Assembly (NCBI GenBank): GCA_002309765.1
Contig: DBXY01000044.1
Location: forward strand, 1-60,173
Direction: 5' to 3'
From: Verrucomicrobia bacterium UBA1200
GTDB lineage: Bacteria > Verrucomicrobiota > Kiritimatiellia > RFP12 > UBA1067
Length of the DNA: 60,173 bases
Below are positions 30,001-38,934 of this stretch, one piece after another (position 1 is the stretch's first letter; each line of letters begins with the position of its first letter). The notes under the pieces are model-generated. The model worked only from the letters and a program-made list of their open reading frames with translations. It was not told where the DNA came from and ran no database searches. The position numbers and the translations under genes are program-made.

Positions 30001-32090
30001 ATACCTCCACCGGATTTTACGCGTTGAACAACGATAACAAGACCGACTTTGGCACGCTCGACGTCAACACCTACTACCATCTGGCGATGGTGCTGGTGCC
30101 TGATAGCAGTGGTACCACCGCCACAGTGTACAAAATGGACGCAAACGGCAGACTGCTCGGATACCAGACCTCCTACCACAACGGATGGCTGCCATCCACT
30201 CTGCAGCAAACCAATTGCTGGCTCGCCCATTCGCAATTCAGCGGCGACAAAGACGCCAACTCGACCTTTGACGAGGTACGCATCTGGAACGCCGCGCTTT
30301 CGATGAATCAGCTGGTCCGCAACTCGCAGTTAGGTCCAGACCGACCGCCCGCACTGGGCAGCTCATCCTACTCCGAGGATGAGCTTTTCATCAGCTATCT
30401 GATCGACGACTGCGCGGTGGTGTACCTTAACGGTCAGGAGGTACACCGTACCGACCGTACACCGGACGGTGAAATTTTCGACACCACCCTTGCCACCACC
30501 TACACTCCGCAGGAGTTGGAAGGAACGCTTTTCGGTCCGTTTTCCATCGACAACTCAGCGTTGCGCGAAGGGATCAACTACCTTTCGGTCGAAGTCCACC
30601 AAAACGCCGCCACCAGTTCTGACATCGCTTGGGCTCTGATTCTCAGCGCCAGCAACCACGTCAGTTCCGCGCTTTCACCCGGTGCGCCAAACAGGCTTGT
30701 TGACACCCCGGAAACCCTTCCTTCGGTGGTCATAAATGAAATCGCCAATGAAGACGGTTCGGTGTGGGCGGAATTGTACAATGCCGGCTCTGATACCGCC
30801 GACTTGGGCGGGTGGCGGTTGTCCGCCGTTTTCGGTGACGGCACTTCCGTTGACCATGACTTCCCGGCCGGAACCGAATTGGCGGCGAGCGGTTTTACCG
30901 CGGTACGGTTTGAATCCGGCGCCGGCGAAGGCACACTGCTACTGCTGGCATCGGAAAATGACGGTGAGCGGCGTTGCGCCGACTCGACGGTGTTCGACCG
31001 ATTGGACCGCGGCGCATACGGATGTTACCCGGATGGTGACACCGTTCACCGGCGCACCACCCGGCCCGCAACCTTCGCCGCCGCCAACCGCATCGACCAT
31101 CCCGAACAGCGGGTGGTAATCAATGAGTTTATGGCGCAAAACGAACTTTTTGTCAATCCGCTCACCGGGGATTACGATGATTGGTTCGAACTGTACAATG
31201 ACGGCAACGAAAGCGTGGATCTCTCCGGGTGGATTGTAACCGACACCCTTATCAGCGATGACCCGCCGGTGCCGAACACCAAAGCATCCAAGGCGTTGAC
31301 CATTCCCGCCGGAGTGACAATCGCCCCCGGCGAGGCGTTGCGCGTGTGGACCGGTGCCTCCGGTTCCTCTTCGCTGCCGTTTGACCGCGACAACCTGCAG
31401 GCACCGTTCGGACTGAACAAGAGTTCCGATCAGATCTGCCTATTCGATCCGGAACAGAACATTGCCGACCGTATCCAGTACAACACGCTGCAAAGCGCCA
31501 CCGAGAGTAACGGACGCTGGCCCAACGGTTCGGGAGAATGGCGCACAATGCCTGTCCCCACTCCCGGCGATCCCAACCGCCCGTCACGCTTCACAGAACC
31601 CGCCGGATTGGCGGCAATGGGGTCGGTAACCGTTTGCGAGGGCGACGCGTTTTCCGCCACCAACGCGGTGGAAGGACTCAGCTACACGCTGGTTGCCGCC
31701 GAGGGCGAGACCCTACCGGAGGGATTGAGCGTGGATGCCGCTACCGGCGTTATCAGCTGGACGCCGTCCGCTACGCAAACACCGGGCGTTTACCGCGTGC
31801 TGCTTTGCGGGGTTCTGGATGGCGAATGCGTAGACGCGGTGCAGGTGACCTTTGTGGCCACCCCGGCGGGAGCGATCGTCATTACCTCGTGCGAATACGG
31901 GCCGCACGGGTTGACGCTGCGCTGGCCCGGTACTTCCGGCGTCGTCTACCGGGTGGAATGGTGTTCCGATCTCACCGCCCCGCAGTGGCAAGAACTTCCC
32001 GACCGCGTTTCCGCGAGCAACGGCGAAGCCGAGGTAACCGTCGACACCGCAGAACTGCCCAATCGGATTTTCCTGCGGGTCAAACGCTGA
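24084..32090 (+). CDS. Giant exported lamin-tail / CotH kinase / PA14 / LamG protein
   Basis: A 2668-residue modular surface or secreted protein with an N-terminal signal. In order: PA14 (about 27-190, with FYLSSDNAGELYL), Ig-like (190-280), SwmB-like (285-375), three lamin-tail domains (from about 400, 562 and 692), a CotH kinase domain (about 1152-1540; NSYRVYEDTEKPN, and LLAWDMDISF as likely metal-binding strand), a fourth lamin tail (about 1625), a LamG/concanavalin domain (about 1875-2080; LVHRWSFNGNLTDSV, FDEVRIWNAALS), lamin tails five and six (from about 2212 and 2338), and a putative-Ig segment (about 2520-2590; LPEGLSVDAATGVISW). CotH is a secreted protein kinase family in spore coats. 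The start at 24084 precedes a clean signal peptide. It converges on mutS with an 8-base gap. Confidence 0.88.
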   Translation: MKKKWTVLAIMVALNSLYAIKAKATNGFFLEFYPNLSITGSNGLVTDLTSNANYPDNPSSEQIIEGPFRAPNNIGDRYGQRARAYLTPTSSGTYYFYLSSDNAGELYLSTNDNPANKTKIAYVEVYTAENEWTKYAIQKSAAISLTAGRRYYIEALMVEETGGDNLMVGWTTNSNNSNITVLPQACLTPYQDPPVITTQPVASQVYPQNVGTGSATFTIGVKRPTFCSYQWLDAAGNEIAGATDASYTVAVTAENIGAEFRCRVTNYGGTVTSQSAAITVIPDTTPPTLESFSLGESADTLYLTFSEPLAENLTVSDFSLSGYTVTGIALANGGRTAALTLNPAPSSGVTITLGYTVSDRASPANTATVSGKTITLPAPAAIPDRIRYGAVESPGPSSRRTAIAITEIQAAPATRNDGKDLRFVEIYNSNPFPESIGGYTLSGSIEYTFPAGYRIPANGYVVVAASPADIAEVYGISNVVAADSADNFSLPFAITFNDELKAWLSTIKVEDADPWPAGINGTGHSLVLARPSYGDGTPDGWARSAYIGGSPGKTDPARPTDFSGLLINEILPASQDDGGFIELLNAAASAKNLAQCTLERRNGSFTFPAGNTVSAKAKKVFDAAQLGFSANGAGDELLLRAPNGAGAYIIDAVRLPATEAGRSYGRYPDGGPLMSRLESVTPATANAKRAATPVVLNELMYNPITEDKNDEYIELLNLTGEDITLAGWTLSGGIDYEFTETIAANGYFVVPSKKANFRALYPGATDMMAQDSYSGSLGNSRDTVRLSQPLQVWDCDANEMTTMQVAMEEVTYRDGGEWGKWADGGGSSLERVDPRADPRLPSSWGDSDETKTCDWTTISYTGTLELGRTDDSNGTPDEVQIGLFAAGECLIDSVVLKQETGSNLVQNESFENGTSYWAWYGTHDQTTIESNPDSDNGSHVMHLRAVARLHTGGNGVRGTLKSSVGTSGRATISMRARWLKGCPQIMMRARGNWIEAFGDLTTTKAFGTPGARNSRALDNIGPSITSVTHYPLLPTNGEAVTIFARIDDPDGIMGAAVRWHKDESAVTNTAMMAACGGGWYSATIPAGQTSGALVGFQIDAIDAADPAATATFPADTSRECLYRYGEPRTSNTLGVYHFWITQNKIREWAARKLDSNSPVDMAFVYNNDRVVYFAGAQFGGSPFHSTGVGKNPINNGNSIDYKIDFPKDDMVLDDDGMVLPTVGNKGNDVTAVKEQLAYAWVRRLGLPNVHRRFIHIYANGTQQNSYRVYEDTEKPNSSFLRHWFKEGSDGDLFKLDDWFEYAHDLNSFTYRIGGVEIGATLQSFKTFNNDGVLEHKLPRYRWNWLKRACSNWQYNDYTNFWGLVDVMNLPNNEIDAAIAETVNVKAFTGAIAVNQFIGNYDSYGTRRGKNMYLYGGDGYLWTLLAWDMDISFTQDTSLTLTQPINPLDSGFPNHDPVIWAFLKRPWITREFWRQVIKIAKGAASDSIEMQEAVERNAALRADGCNLNTFTAVADKIATRTASVNSQIAALNAPRFALTSPVGNPVEVETSVFNVAGVAPFEVTDITVDGKPLTVTWTNPTNWIASVTMHGRNHTFVFEALAEDGTSLGTESLSVKYTGSSISSGDRFLVINEIMNRPETEGGGYVEIYNTSSSNTLELTGFYLDGNIKFTFPDGWMLGPASCAVVAEDSTVFQSLYGGIRALAGAGSGTLGESGIVRLRRPATGMELDDPILDAVNYGAPGWQSETDAGIPYQRIDPLGGSCQPANWCISKTASHSVSGHTILPLNTSWSYYNSGYPGTGWQLDSFDFSGWESGPAPLGKDSDASGWQTPLATTFNITSGRCTYYFKTSFNYYNLSKNAGDNIFPNSPSQDLISHGYLVHRWSFNGNLTDSVTGGSATLKGSSSLNNAGTGVYCRGGNRGTSWVDLGSNVLPADNSPVTIEVWYTPHSVQTWSRVFDFGGSTISYLTLGYNNNTSTGFYALNNDNKTDFGTLDVNTYYHLAMVLVPDSSGTTATVYKMDANGRLLGYQTSYHNGWLPSTLQQTNCWLAHSQFSGDKDANSTFDEVRIWNAALSMNQLVRNSQLGPDRPPALGSSSYSEDELFISYLIDDCAVVYLNGQEVHRTDRTPDGEIFDTTLATTYTPQELEGTLFGPFSIDNSALREGINYLSVEVHQNAATSSDIAWALILSASNHVSSALSPGAPNRLVDTPETLPSVVINEIANEDGSVWAELYNAGSDTADLGGWRLSAVFGDGTSVDHDFPAGTELAASGFTAVRFESGAGEGTLLLLASENDGERRCADSTVFDRLDRGAYGCYPDGDTVHRRTTRPATFAAANRIDHPEQRVVINEFMAQNELFVNPLTGDYDDWFELYNDGNESVDLSGWIVTDTLISDDPPVPNTKASKALTIPAGVTIAPGEALRVWTGASGSSSLPFDRDNLQAPFGLNKSSDQICLFDPEQNIADRIQYNTLQSATESNGRWPNGSGEWRTMPVPTPGDPNRPSRFTEPAGLAAMGSVTVCEGDAFSATNAVEGLSYTLVAAEGETLPEGLSVDAATGVISWTPSATQTPGVYRVLLCGVLDGECVDAVQVTFVATPAGAIVITSCEYGPHGLTLRWPGTSGVVYRVEWCSDLTAPQWQELPDRVSASNGEAEVTVDTAELPNRIFLRVKR

Positions 32091-32098
32091 CGGCGCGT

Positions 32099-34591
32099 TT
32101 AGAACAGCGTCAACTGGTTGTCGTTGTTCTGGTTCTTTTTGTGCGAGCGGGTACGGGCGAGTTTTGGCAGACCGGACTCTTCTTTGCCCTCTTCGAGATT
32201 GAACAGAATCTCCTTGGAGCGCTCGATGATTTCCTGCGGCATTCCGGCCAGACGGGCCACGTGAATGCCGTAACTCTTATCGGCGGTGCCTCTGGCGATC
32301 CGGCGAAGGAACACCACCGTATCCCCGTGCTCGCGCACCTGAACGGTGTAGTTCTTCACACCGGGCAGTGTGGCCGCCAGATCCGTCAACTCGTGATAGT
32401 GGGTGGCGAACAGAGTTTTGGCCTTCACCTTCGGGTTGTTGTGCAGATACTCCGCCACCGCCCAAGCAATGCTGATGCCGTCAAAGGTGCTGGTACCCCG
32501 CCCGATCTCATCCAGCACAATCAGCGATTTCGGGGTGGCATTGTTCAGAATGTTGGCGGTTTCCTGCATCTCCACCATAAAGGTGCTGCGGCCACGCGCT
32601 AGATCATCTCCGGCGCCGACGCGGGTAAACACCCGGTCGAGCAGCGGAATCCGGGCGGAGGAGGCCGGCACGAATGACCCGATATGCGCCATCACCGCGA
32701 TTAGCGCCACTTGCCGGATATAGGTGGATTTGCCGGCCATATTCGGCCCGGTAATCAACGCAATCTGATTCAGCCCGCAGTCAAGCAGCGTGTCGTTGGG
32801 TACGAACTGCTCGGCATCCGGCAACTGTTCAATAACCGGATGGCGTCCGTCGCGAATATCAAGCGTGTCGTCCTCGGTCATGGTCGGACGCACATATCCC
32901 AACGCCAGCGCGCGGTCGGCCAGCGCGGCCAGCACATCGACGCAGGCCAACGCGGCGGCGGTCTGCTGCACTTGCCCGGTACAGGCGGCGGCTTGATCGC
33001 GAACTTCATTGAAAAGTTCGACTTCAAGCGCCACGGCCTTATCCTGGGCACCATAGATTTTCTGTTCGTACTCCTTCAACTCCGGAGTAATGAAACGTTC
33101 CGCGCCGACCAGCGTCTGGCGCCGTTCATACTCCGGCGGCGCCATCCCGGCCAACCCTTTGGAAATCTCAATGTAGAAGCCGAATACCTTGTTGTGGCGA
33201 ACCTTCAGCGTTTTGATGCCGGTGCGCTCCTGCTCCTGCGCCTGATATTTGGCAAGCCAACTGTGGCCTTCGGAGGACATGGCGCGCAACTCGTCCAGCG
33301 TGGCGTTGTAGCCGGGACGGATGACCCCGCCGTCTTTCAAGGTCGGGGCCGGATCGTCCGCGATCGCCCGACCGATCAGGGCGGTCAGTTCCGGCAACGG
33401 GTCAAGCCCTGCCGCTATTTCCCGCAACAAGGAGTCTTCCTGCGCGGCCAGCCGGACCTTTAAATCCGGCACCGGCAGCAACGATGCGGCCAATCCGACG
33501 AGATCGCGCGCATTGCCGCGTCCGGATCCGATTCGGGCGATCAGCCGCTCCAAATCGCGGATTTCGCCCAACCGCTCCTGAAGCGTCCCGAGCAACATCC
33601 GCTGACGGCACAGAAATTCTACCGCGTCGTGGCGGGCGCGGATTTGTTCCATGCGGCGCAACGGACGCACCGTCCAACTGCGAAGCAATCGGGTACCCAT
33701 CGGGGTGCGGGTCTGATTCAACACCCCGAAGAGCGTGGCCTCGGCGGATTTGCCGCGCTGGGGAATAAGGTCAAGGTGCTCACAGGTGCTTTCGTCCATC
33801 GTAAGGAATTCATTGGAGGCGCTGCGCTGCAATCCGCGCACATGGGCGATATTGTGGCGGAGCGAGTTCTGGACATAATGCAACAGACCTCCGGCGGCGC
33901 AAATCAGCGACGGTGCACCTTCGCAACCGTAACCTTCCAGCGAATGGACCTTGAAATGTCGCAACAGCGCATCGTAGGCGCATTCGTAACCCATCGTCCA
34001 GTCGTCGACCTCGGTCACCGACCCAACGGAGCTGTCGGCCAAAACCGATTCAAAACCGGCGCGCTGACCGGACGCCACCAGACACTCACTGGGGCGGTAA
34101 CGCTTCAACTGCTCGGACAACCCGGCAAGAGTGTCGAACGGTTCCACCGAGAACGAACCGGTGGAAAGATCCATCAAGGACAATCCGAAAGTGTCTTTGA
34201 CACAGCAAACGGCGGCGATATAGTTGTTGCGGGTGGAGTCGAGAATCGAATCTTCCAGCACGGTGCCGGGCGTAACCACACGGGTGACCTCCCGCCGGAC
34301 TATACCTTTGGCAGTGGCGGGGTCCTCCATTTGGTCGCACAGCGCGGCACGGCGGCCGGCGCGAATCAGCTTGGCGAGATAAGAATCCACCGCGTGGTAC
34401 GGCACTCCGCACATTGGAACCCCGGCCCGTTTGGTAAGGGTCAACCCCATGATTTGGGACGCCTCGGCGGCATCATCAAAAAACATCTCGTAAAAATCCC
34501 CCAATCGGAACATCAGAATCACGCCCGCAGGCAGTTCCGATTTGATGCGGCGGTACTGCCGCATCATGGGGGTCAACTCTTCGCCGGCCAT
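32099..34591 (-). CDS. mutS: DNA mismatch repair protein MutS
   Basis: Recognises mispaired or unpaired bases and starts methyl- or MutL-directed repair. The 830 residues show the N-terminal mismatch-binding domain with the Phe-x-Glu wedge in GDFYEMFFDD. The core lever and clamp helices follow, then the ATPase domain with Walker A GPNMAGKSTYIRQ (near 614), Walker B LIVLDEIGRGTSTFDG, and the ATHYHELTDL strand. The short C-terminal tail ends NQLTLF, a motif common for sliding-clamp binding. GGAGGGAAG directly precedes the ATG. It lies only 19 bases downstream of a surface-protein gene on the same strand, so it may be read from that promoter. Confidence 0.98.
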   Translation of the reverse strand: MAGEELTPMMRQYRRIKSELPAGVILMFRLGDFYEMFFDDAAEASQIMGLTLTKRAGVPMCGVPYHAVDSYLAKLIRAGRRAALCDQMEDPATAKGIVRREVTRVVTPGTVLEDSILDSTRNNYIAAVCCVKDTFGLSLMDLSTGSFSVEPFDTLAGLSEQLKRYRPSECLVASGQRAGFESVLADSSVGSVTEVDDWTMGYECAYDALLRHFKVHSLEGYGCEGAPSLICAAGGLLHYVQNSLRHNIAHVRGLQRSASNEFLTMDESTCEHLDLIPQRGKSAEATLFGVLNQTRTPMGTRLLRSWTVRPLRRMEQIRARHDAVEFLCRQRMLLGTLQERLGEIRDLERLIARIGSGRGNARDLVGLAASLLPVPDLKVRLAAQEDSLLREIAAGLDPLPELTALIGRAIADDPAPTLKDGGVIRPGYNATLDELRAMSSEGHSWLAKYQAQEQERTGIKTLKVRHNKVFGFYIEISKGLAGMAPPEYERRQTLVGAERFITPELKEYEQKIYGAQDKAVALEVELFNEVRDQAAACTGQVQQTAAALACVDVLAALADRALALGYVRPTMTEDDTLDIRDGRHPVIEQLPDAEQFVPNDTLLDCGLNQIALITGPNMAGKSTYIRQVALIAVMAHIGSFVPASSARIPLLDRVFTRVGAGDDLARGRSTFMVEMQETANILNNATPKSLIVLDEIGRGTSTFDGISIAWAVAEYLHNNPKVKAKTLFATHYHELTDLAATLPGVKNYTVQVREHGDTVVFLRRIARGTADKSYGIHVARLAGMPQEIIERSKEILFNLEEGKEESGLPKLARTRSHKKNQNNDNQLTLF

Positions 34592-34610
34592 CTTCCCTCC
34601 AGTTTACACA

Positions 34611-37600
34611 CTACATCATAATTATAATGGTGCCTCCCGGCACGTAGGCCGCTTCGACAACCGCCTGGCGCACGCGGATCTTCCAACCCTTCGGCAAATC
34701 GATGCCCTCAGGGCATCCGGTAATCATGCCGGTTGCGGTCATCAACGGCACCGGCGTTTCGCGGGCCGCCAACAGATCCGCTTGCGGAATCTCGACTTTA
34801 GCCGCGTCGCCGAATGACAAATCGCCGGAAACCGCGATCAAACTGTCAGACTCGGTGCCTAACTGCGAAACCACCGTCCCGTTGACCCTGAGACCACCGG
34901 TGAGGGACATCGTTGCGGGCTGACCGTCCTTGTCCATCGCGCTCACCTCGCCGTCCACCGTGACCGTCTCGCCTACCATGACCGCACCGTCTCCGTGAAG
35001 GGCACCGCCCTCATCCACCGTTACCGCTTCCGCAGAAGTTCCGTCACCAACGAGTTCCAGCAATCCCGCCTTGACGGCGACATTAGCGAACTGGCTGGTT
35101 CCCTCCAGACGCACCGTTCCGACGCCGCGCTTCTCAACGGTCGAGCCGGCGACGGAGGTCGTAAGCAACGTACCGGCGGAGGTGAGCAGATTCGTCACAT
35201 CAAAATGGAGCTCTCCTTTCTTCAAGTTAACCGTGATACTCGAAACGGAGGAGATGTCGGCGCCATCGGTCAGGATCAGCTGGCCCTCACCCCGCTTATC
35301 CAGCGTAGCCGCGTTGCCGTTGTTGTTGACAATCGGCCCCGACCAGTAGACCATAGCGTTGGTGTTGTTTTTGCCGATCTCGACTATACGGGCCGCGCCG
35401 TCAAAGTTGATTCCGGCGGTCCAGTAGAGCGGATGCGTGGAGTCGCCGTTCTGGAGGCGGAGGCGTTTCGGCGTGAATTTGTGGTAATCTTCGGAGGTAC
35501 CCCACGTCAGCATTGCGTTTCCGTCATTAGCTTTAAGCGAGATGGTCAGCGGCCCGCCATACGCGGAGAAGCCGCCGCCAAGCTGCGAACCGGGATCGCG
35601 GTTGGCGAGATCGGGAACCTGCCGTTGCTTCGTGCCCCAGAAGACCATACCCGGCTCGCAGCCGACCCGCCGATCAATCACGCCGGAGGTTTCGATGATG
35701 CCCTCGCCCACGCCGGTATCGTTCTCGTCCATCTCGCCGAAATGGATTCTTGCGCGCGGTGAGATCTGCGCCGCGTCGGGAATCCGCAGGATGCCCATCG
35801 GGAAGTAGATACCGTGGAAGGCGCTAATGTCTCCGTTGAGTTCCACGATACCCGCCTTGCCGCCACCAGCCCATTCCGCGCTGATCAACGCGCCATAGCC
35901 GCTTACCGGCCCATTCACGGTGGTGGTGACTTGATAAGCACCGCGGTCGCCGGCAAAGGAGAATACCGCGTCTCGCGCAATGTAGATGCCACGGTTTTCG
36001 TGGAGCGTCAATTGTGCCTTACCGTTCTTGGCGCGGATCTGCGAAATGCCCTGTGCTACGATATTAACGGTCGGCTCGGCGGGAACCGCACCCAGTACGC
36101 CGTCATCCATCACATCGATCGCCGCATCATTGAGATAGGTGCCGCCAGAATAGGTGTTTCCGGTGTTGGCTAACTGAACCGAAGGCCCGGTCTTCAGCAA
36201 CACCTTATTGCTGCCGGTGGCGTTTTTGTAGCCGGAAACGACCAACGCGGTCGGACGGCTAGCATCGGCATCGACAATCTTGGACTCGATGACGGCGTAA
36301 TCCGCCTCAGTAGCGCGCCGCCCCTTGACGTGCATATCATGCAGTATCAAGTCCTTGCCATTTCCGGTAGTCAGCTCGCTGCCGGTAATCCGGGAGACGT
36401 TGCCGCCGTCTTTGAAAACCACCATACCGCTGTTGACCGCCGTTTTTTGCGAGAGCGAGAGTGTGGTGCCATTGTTCAATAACAGGCTGTTGACGGTGTT
36501 GTCCGTCGCGGTGACGCTGCCGCTCAATTCAGCGTTAGCATCGGATCCGAAAGCCGTGTCGTATTGCGCGAGCGGCTCGAAAGTACGATTTGCGGCATCG
36601 TAAGTGACCAAGTTGCCCAGCGATTCGTTACTGGCATTGGCGGCAATGGCGCCGACCACAATCGGCGACGCGGTGCCCGAAAGCATCTCTGGCGCAACGG
36701 CTCCTACATGGAGCGCGAACCCGCCATCGGCGTCATTCGGCTTCGCGTAAAATAGCGCACCGGGTTGACGATCGGCGAATGAACCGATCGTTACCTCTGC
36801 CGCACCCGCTCCGCGACCAAGCCCGATACTGTCCTTGCCGGCGGCTAAGGTTAGATCCGTGAAGGTCTGGGTGCTGGTGAAACCGTCAGCGGCGGATGAT
36901 CCGCTCAAGAGGAGTTTCGATTCGGAGGCGCGGTAACCGCCGAGTGTAACAGGGATGGCGGCAGGGAAACGGTCCCCCACCCCGTTGTTCTCGCCGAGTG
37001 AGGATGAACCGATATCAAGCGTGCCTTCAATCGTAACGTTCGTCACCGAATCAAACCGCTTCGCCATAGCGTGGACGACACCGCCCTCGATTATCGATAA
37101 AGTGGTGGGCCAATCGTAGCTGAGAATCTCGGTGGTATCGTCAGAAACGGTCTTTGGCTTGAATTGGAACGGAAGTTCCCCAGAGACACGGATCGGCCCC
37201 ATCGTGTTCTTCGCCAAAGTGGCGTAGGCCGTGGCCGAACGTTCCGGCTGAATTTTAGCGGGCGTACCGGTCGAGAAGGTGACGGTGACGTTGTCATTCT
37301 CCTCGAAATCCTCACCGGGGCAGGTCACAATCACGTTGGTCACGCAACCGACCTCGTAGTCGAGCTGGGCGACCGCCGTCGCGCGACGGCCGCTTCCGCC
37401 GGAAATAGTCACAACCGGCGGGATGATGTAACCGGCACCGCCGTCACCCACAGTAATCGACGCGACGCCCCAACCTTTCGCCCCGTGAATATTCGAAATC
37501 GGCGTCTGTGGTGCCGCCTGGGTGGTTGCCTTCCGGCGGTCGCTCCGAATGGTCGCCCCGTCCGCATAAACCGAGACTTCGCAATTCTGGAAGACCGTCT

Positions 37601-38711
37601 CTTCATACCCCTCCGAGCTTTTCGCGTAGGTTCCACCATTGAAGGCTATGTAACCTTGTCCGGCGGGAGAGGAGTTAAATTGCCGGAGTTCGCCCCGCAC
37701 AAAGAGATTCCCGCCGGCCACCAGATTGACCTGAGAAACCTCACTGCCGGAAGCGTAGTTGTTCCCGTAAAGAATGAAGTTTCCCCAAAATGACGCCTCA
37801 CCCGCGCCCATCACCGTAAAGGTATTGTCCGCCGGCTTGGCGGAAGCCGCAGCCCGATGGTTCAGACTCGCGTTGCGGAAAGAACAGAAAGTGCCTCCGT
37901 CGATGAAAACGTCACTGCGGCTGCCGCTGCTGTCCCCCATAACGAAGGTGCCGCCCGTTCCAATCACCGTCTCGCCGTCATGTTGGTAAAATTCGCCCAT
38001 GCCCCCCGCGTTGACACTCATGTGCGCGGTCACATTGTCAGCCACATTCAGCTTGCCGTCAAACAACTCGTAAACGCCGATCGTGTCGGCGTTGTGCGCG
38101 ATGCTGAGTTCCGTCCACGGTGCGACGGTGCCGCCCCGCTGGACCAGACCGCCCTGCGCGTTCGTTCCGCGCCCAACGAAGAGGTACTGCGGGGCGAGCG
38201 TAGCCGTATCCGCAACCGTCAATAAACCGCCCGGCGAATTACCGCCCGCGATCAGCAGATTGCCGACCAGGAAGAGCCGCGAATCGCCCAAGAGATCCAA
38301 ATACGAAAACTGCCCCTTGGCCTTGTTGGCGTCCGCGGAGAGGTTCATCGCATGGTTGCCGGGAAACCCCAAATCAAGATCAAGATCCTTAACGGCCAGC
38401 CGACCTTCGGAGATGTTCAGGCACTGGTTGGTGACGACAAGATGCCGCGCCTCTGCGGAGGCCCCCTGCAGCGTGACCGTCTTCCCGCCGGTGAAATTAA
38501 CCGTTAACTTCACCGCTTCAGGCGTCCCGACCGTAATTTCGGCATCTTGGGTATAGGCACCCGTAATATTGGCCGCCTCGCCGCTCAGTTTCGGCACAAC
38601 CCCGTTCGCCCAATTCGAGGCATCATCCCAGTCGCCGCTGCGATCGGCCAACCAGGTACTCGCCAAAACCGTAACCGGGATTCCGGACAGCAATATCCAT
38701 CTCTTAATCAT
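34611..38711 (-). CDS. Giant exported autotransporter-type beta-helix protein
   Basis: The 1366-residue product has a signal peptide (MIKRWILLSG start; cut near VLAST). It is built of short beta-strand repeats (KTVTLQGASAEARHLVV, GGLVQRGGTVAPWTELSIAH, GQLILTDGADISSV and similar) that should form a long right-handed beta-helix. No outer-membrane barrel follows; the chain ends GGTIIIMM, like the 19337 gene (GGTLIIIE). It probably acts as an adhesin or scaffold; no catalytic domain seen. The frame is open to a GTG at 38738, but the ATG at 38711 has AAGGAG at good spacing and begins the signal. It lies directly upstream of mutS. Confidence 0.82.
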   Translation of the reverse strand: MIKRWILLSGIPVTVLASTWLADRSGDWDDASNWANGVVPKLSGEAANITGAYTQDAEITVGTPEAVKLTVNFTGGKTVTLQGASAEARHLVVTNQCLNISEGRLAVKDLDLDLGFPGNHAMNLSADANKAKGQFSYLDLLGDSRLFLVGNLLIAGGNSPGGLLTVADTATLAPQYLFVGRGTNAQGGLVQRGGTVAPWTELSIAHNADTIGVYELFDGKLNVADNVTAHMSVNAGGMGEFYQHDGETVIGTGGTFVMGDSSGSRSDVFIDGGTFCSFRNASLNHRAAASAKPADNTFTVMGAGEASFWGNFILYGNNYASGSEVSQVNLVAGGNLFVRGELRQFNSSPAGQGYIAFNGGTYAKSSEGYEETVFQNCEVSVYADGATIRSDRRKATTQAAPQTPISNIHGAKGWGVASITVGDGGAGYIIPPVVTISGGSGRRATAVAQLDYEVGCVTNVIVTCPGEDFEENDNVTVTFSTGTPAKIQPERSATAYATLAKNTMGPIRVSGELPFQFKPKTVSDDTTEILSYDWPTTLSIIEGGVVHAMAKRFDSVTNVTIEGTLDIGSSSLGENNGVGDRFPAAIPVTLGGYRASESKLLLSGSSAADGFTSTQTFTDLTLAAGKDSIGLGRGAGAAEVTIGSFADRQPGALFYAKPNDADGGFALHVGAVAPEMLSGTASPIVVGAIAANASNESLGNLVTYDAANRTFEPLAQYDTAFGSDANAELSGSVTATDNTVNSLLLNNGTTLSLSQKTAVNSGMVVFKDGGNVSRITGSELTTGNGKDLILHDMHVKGRRATEADYAVIESKIVDADASRPTALVVSGYKNATGSNKVLLKTGPSVQLANTGNTYSGGTYLNDAAIDVMDDGVLGAVPAEPTVNIVAQGISQIRAKNGKAQLTLHENRGIYIARDAVFSFAGDRGAYQVTTTVNGPVSGYGALISAEWAGGGKAGIVELNGDISAFHGIYFPMGILRIPDAAQISPRARIHFGEMDENDTGVGEGIIETSGVIDRRVGCEPGMVFWGTKQRQVPDLANRDPGSQLGGGFSAYGGPLTISLKANDGNAMLTWGTSEDYHKFTPKRLRLQNGDSTHPLYWTAGINFDGAARIVEIGKNNTNAMVYWSGPIVNNNGNAATLDKRGEGQLILTDGADISSVSSITVNLKKGELHFDVTNLLTSAGTLLTTSVAGSTVEKRGVGTVRLEGTSQFANVAVKAGLLELVGDGTSAEAVTVDEGGALHGDGAVMVGETVTVDGEVSAMDKDGQPATMSLTGGLRVNGTVVSQLGTESDSLIAVSGDLSFGDAAKVEIPQADLLAARETPVPLMTATGMITGCPEGIDLPKGWKIRVRQAVVEAAYVPGGTIIIMM

Positions 38712-38872
38712 GACTCCACTCCTTGCTTTGTTTTTCACCCTGATTAAACCGGGCGCGGTTCAAGTCGTGCGCAAACCCGTCAACGACTCTACTAGTATTT
38801 TGCAAATAAAGGTGTCTATATGCCAAGGCAAACCACCTTTCAAATGACACCCTACCCTTAAAAACGCCGTAA

Positions 38873-38902
38873 AGTTTACCAAAAATCCGGCGGAACGGTC
38901 AA
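38873..38902 (-). promoter_or_regulatory. Promoter of the 1366-aa surface protein gene
   Basis: Minus strand TTGACC (38897-38902), 18-base spacer, TAAACT (38873-38878). The leader is about 155 bases, unusually long here, and carries the distant pair GGTGTC/GACACC. Region 38712-38934 holds no gene. Confidence 0.5.
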
Positions 38903-38934
38903 GTGAAATCCACCCGCAGAAAACGGACGGAAGG

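Noticed and set aside
31538..32602. Plus-strand open frame spanning the end of the giant gene and mutS
   Set aside because: It overlaps two strong genes on both strands and has low-complexity Arg-rich sequence.
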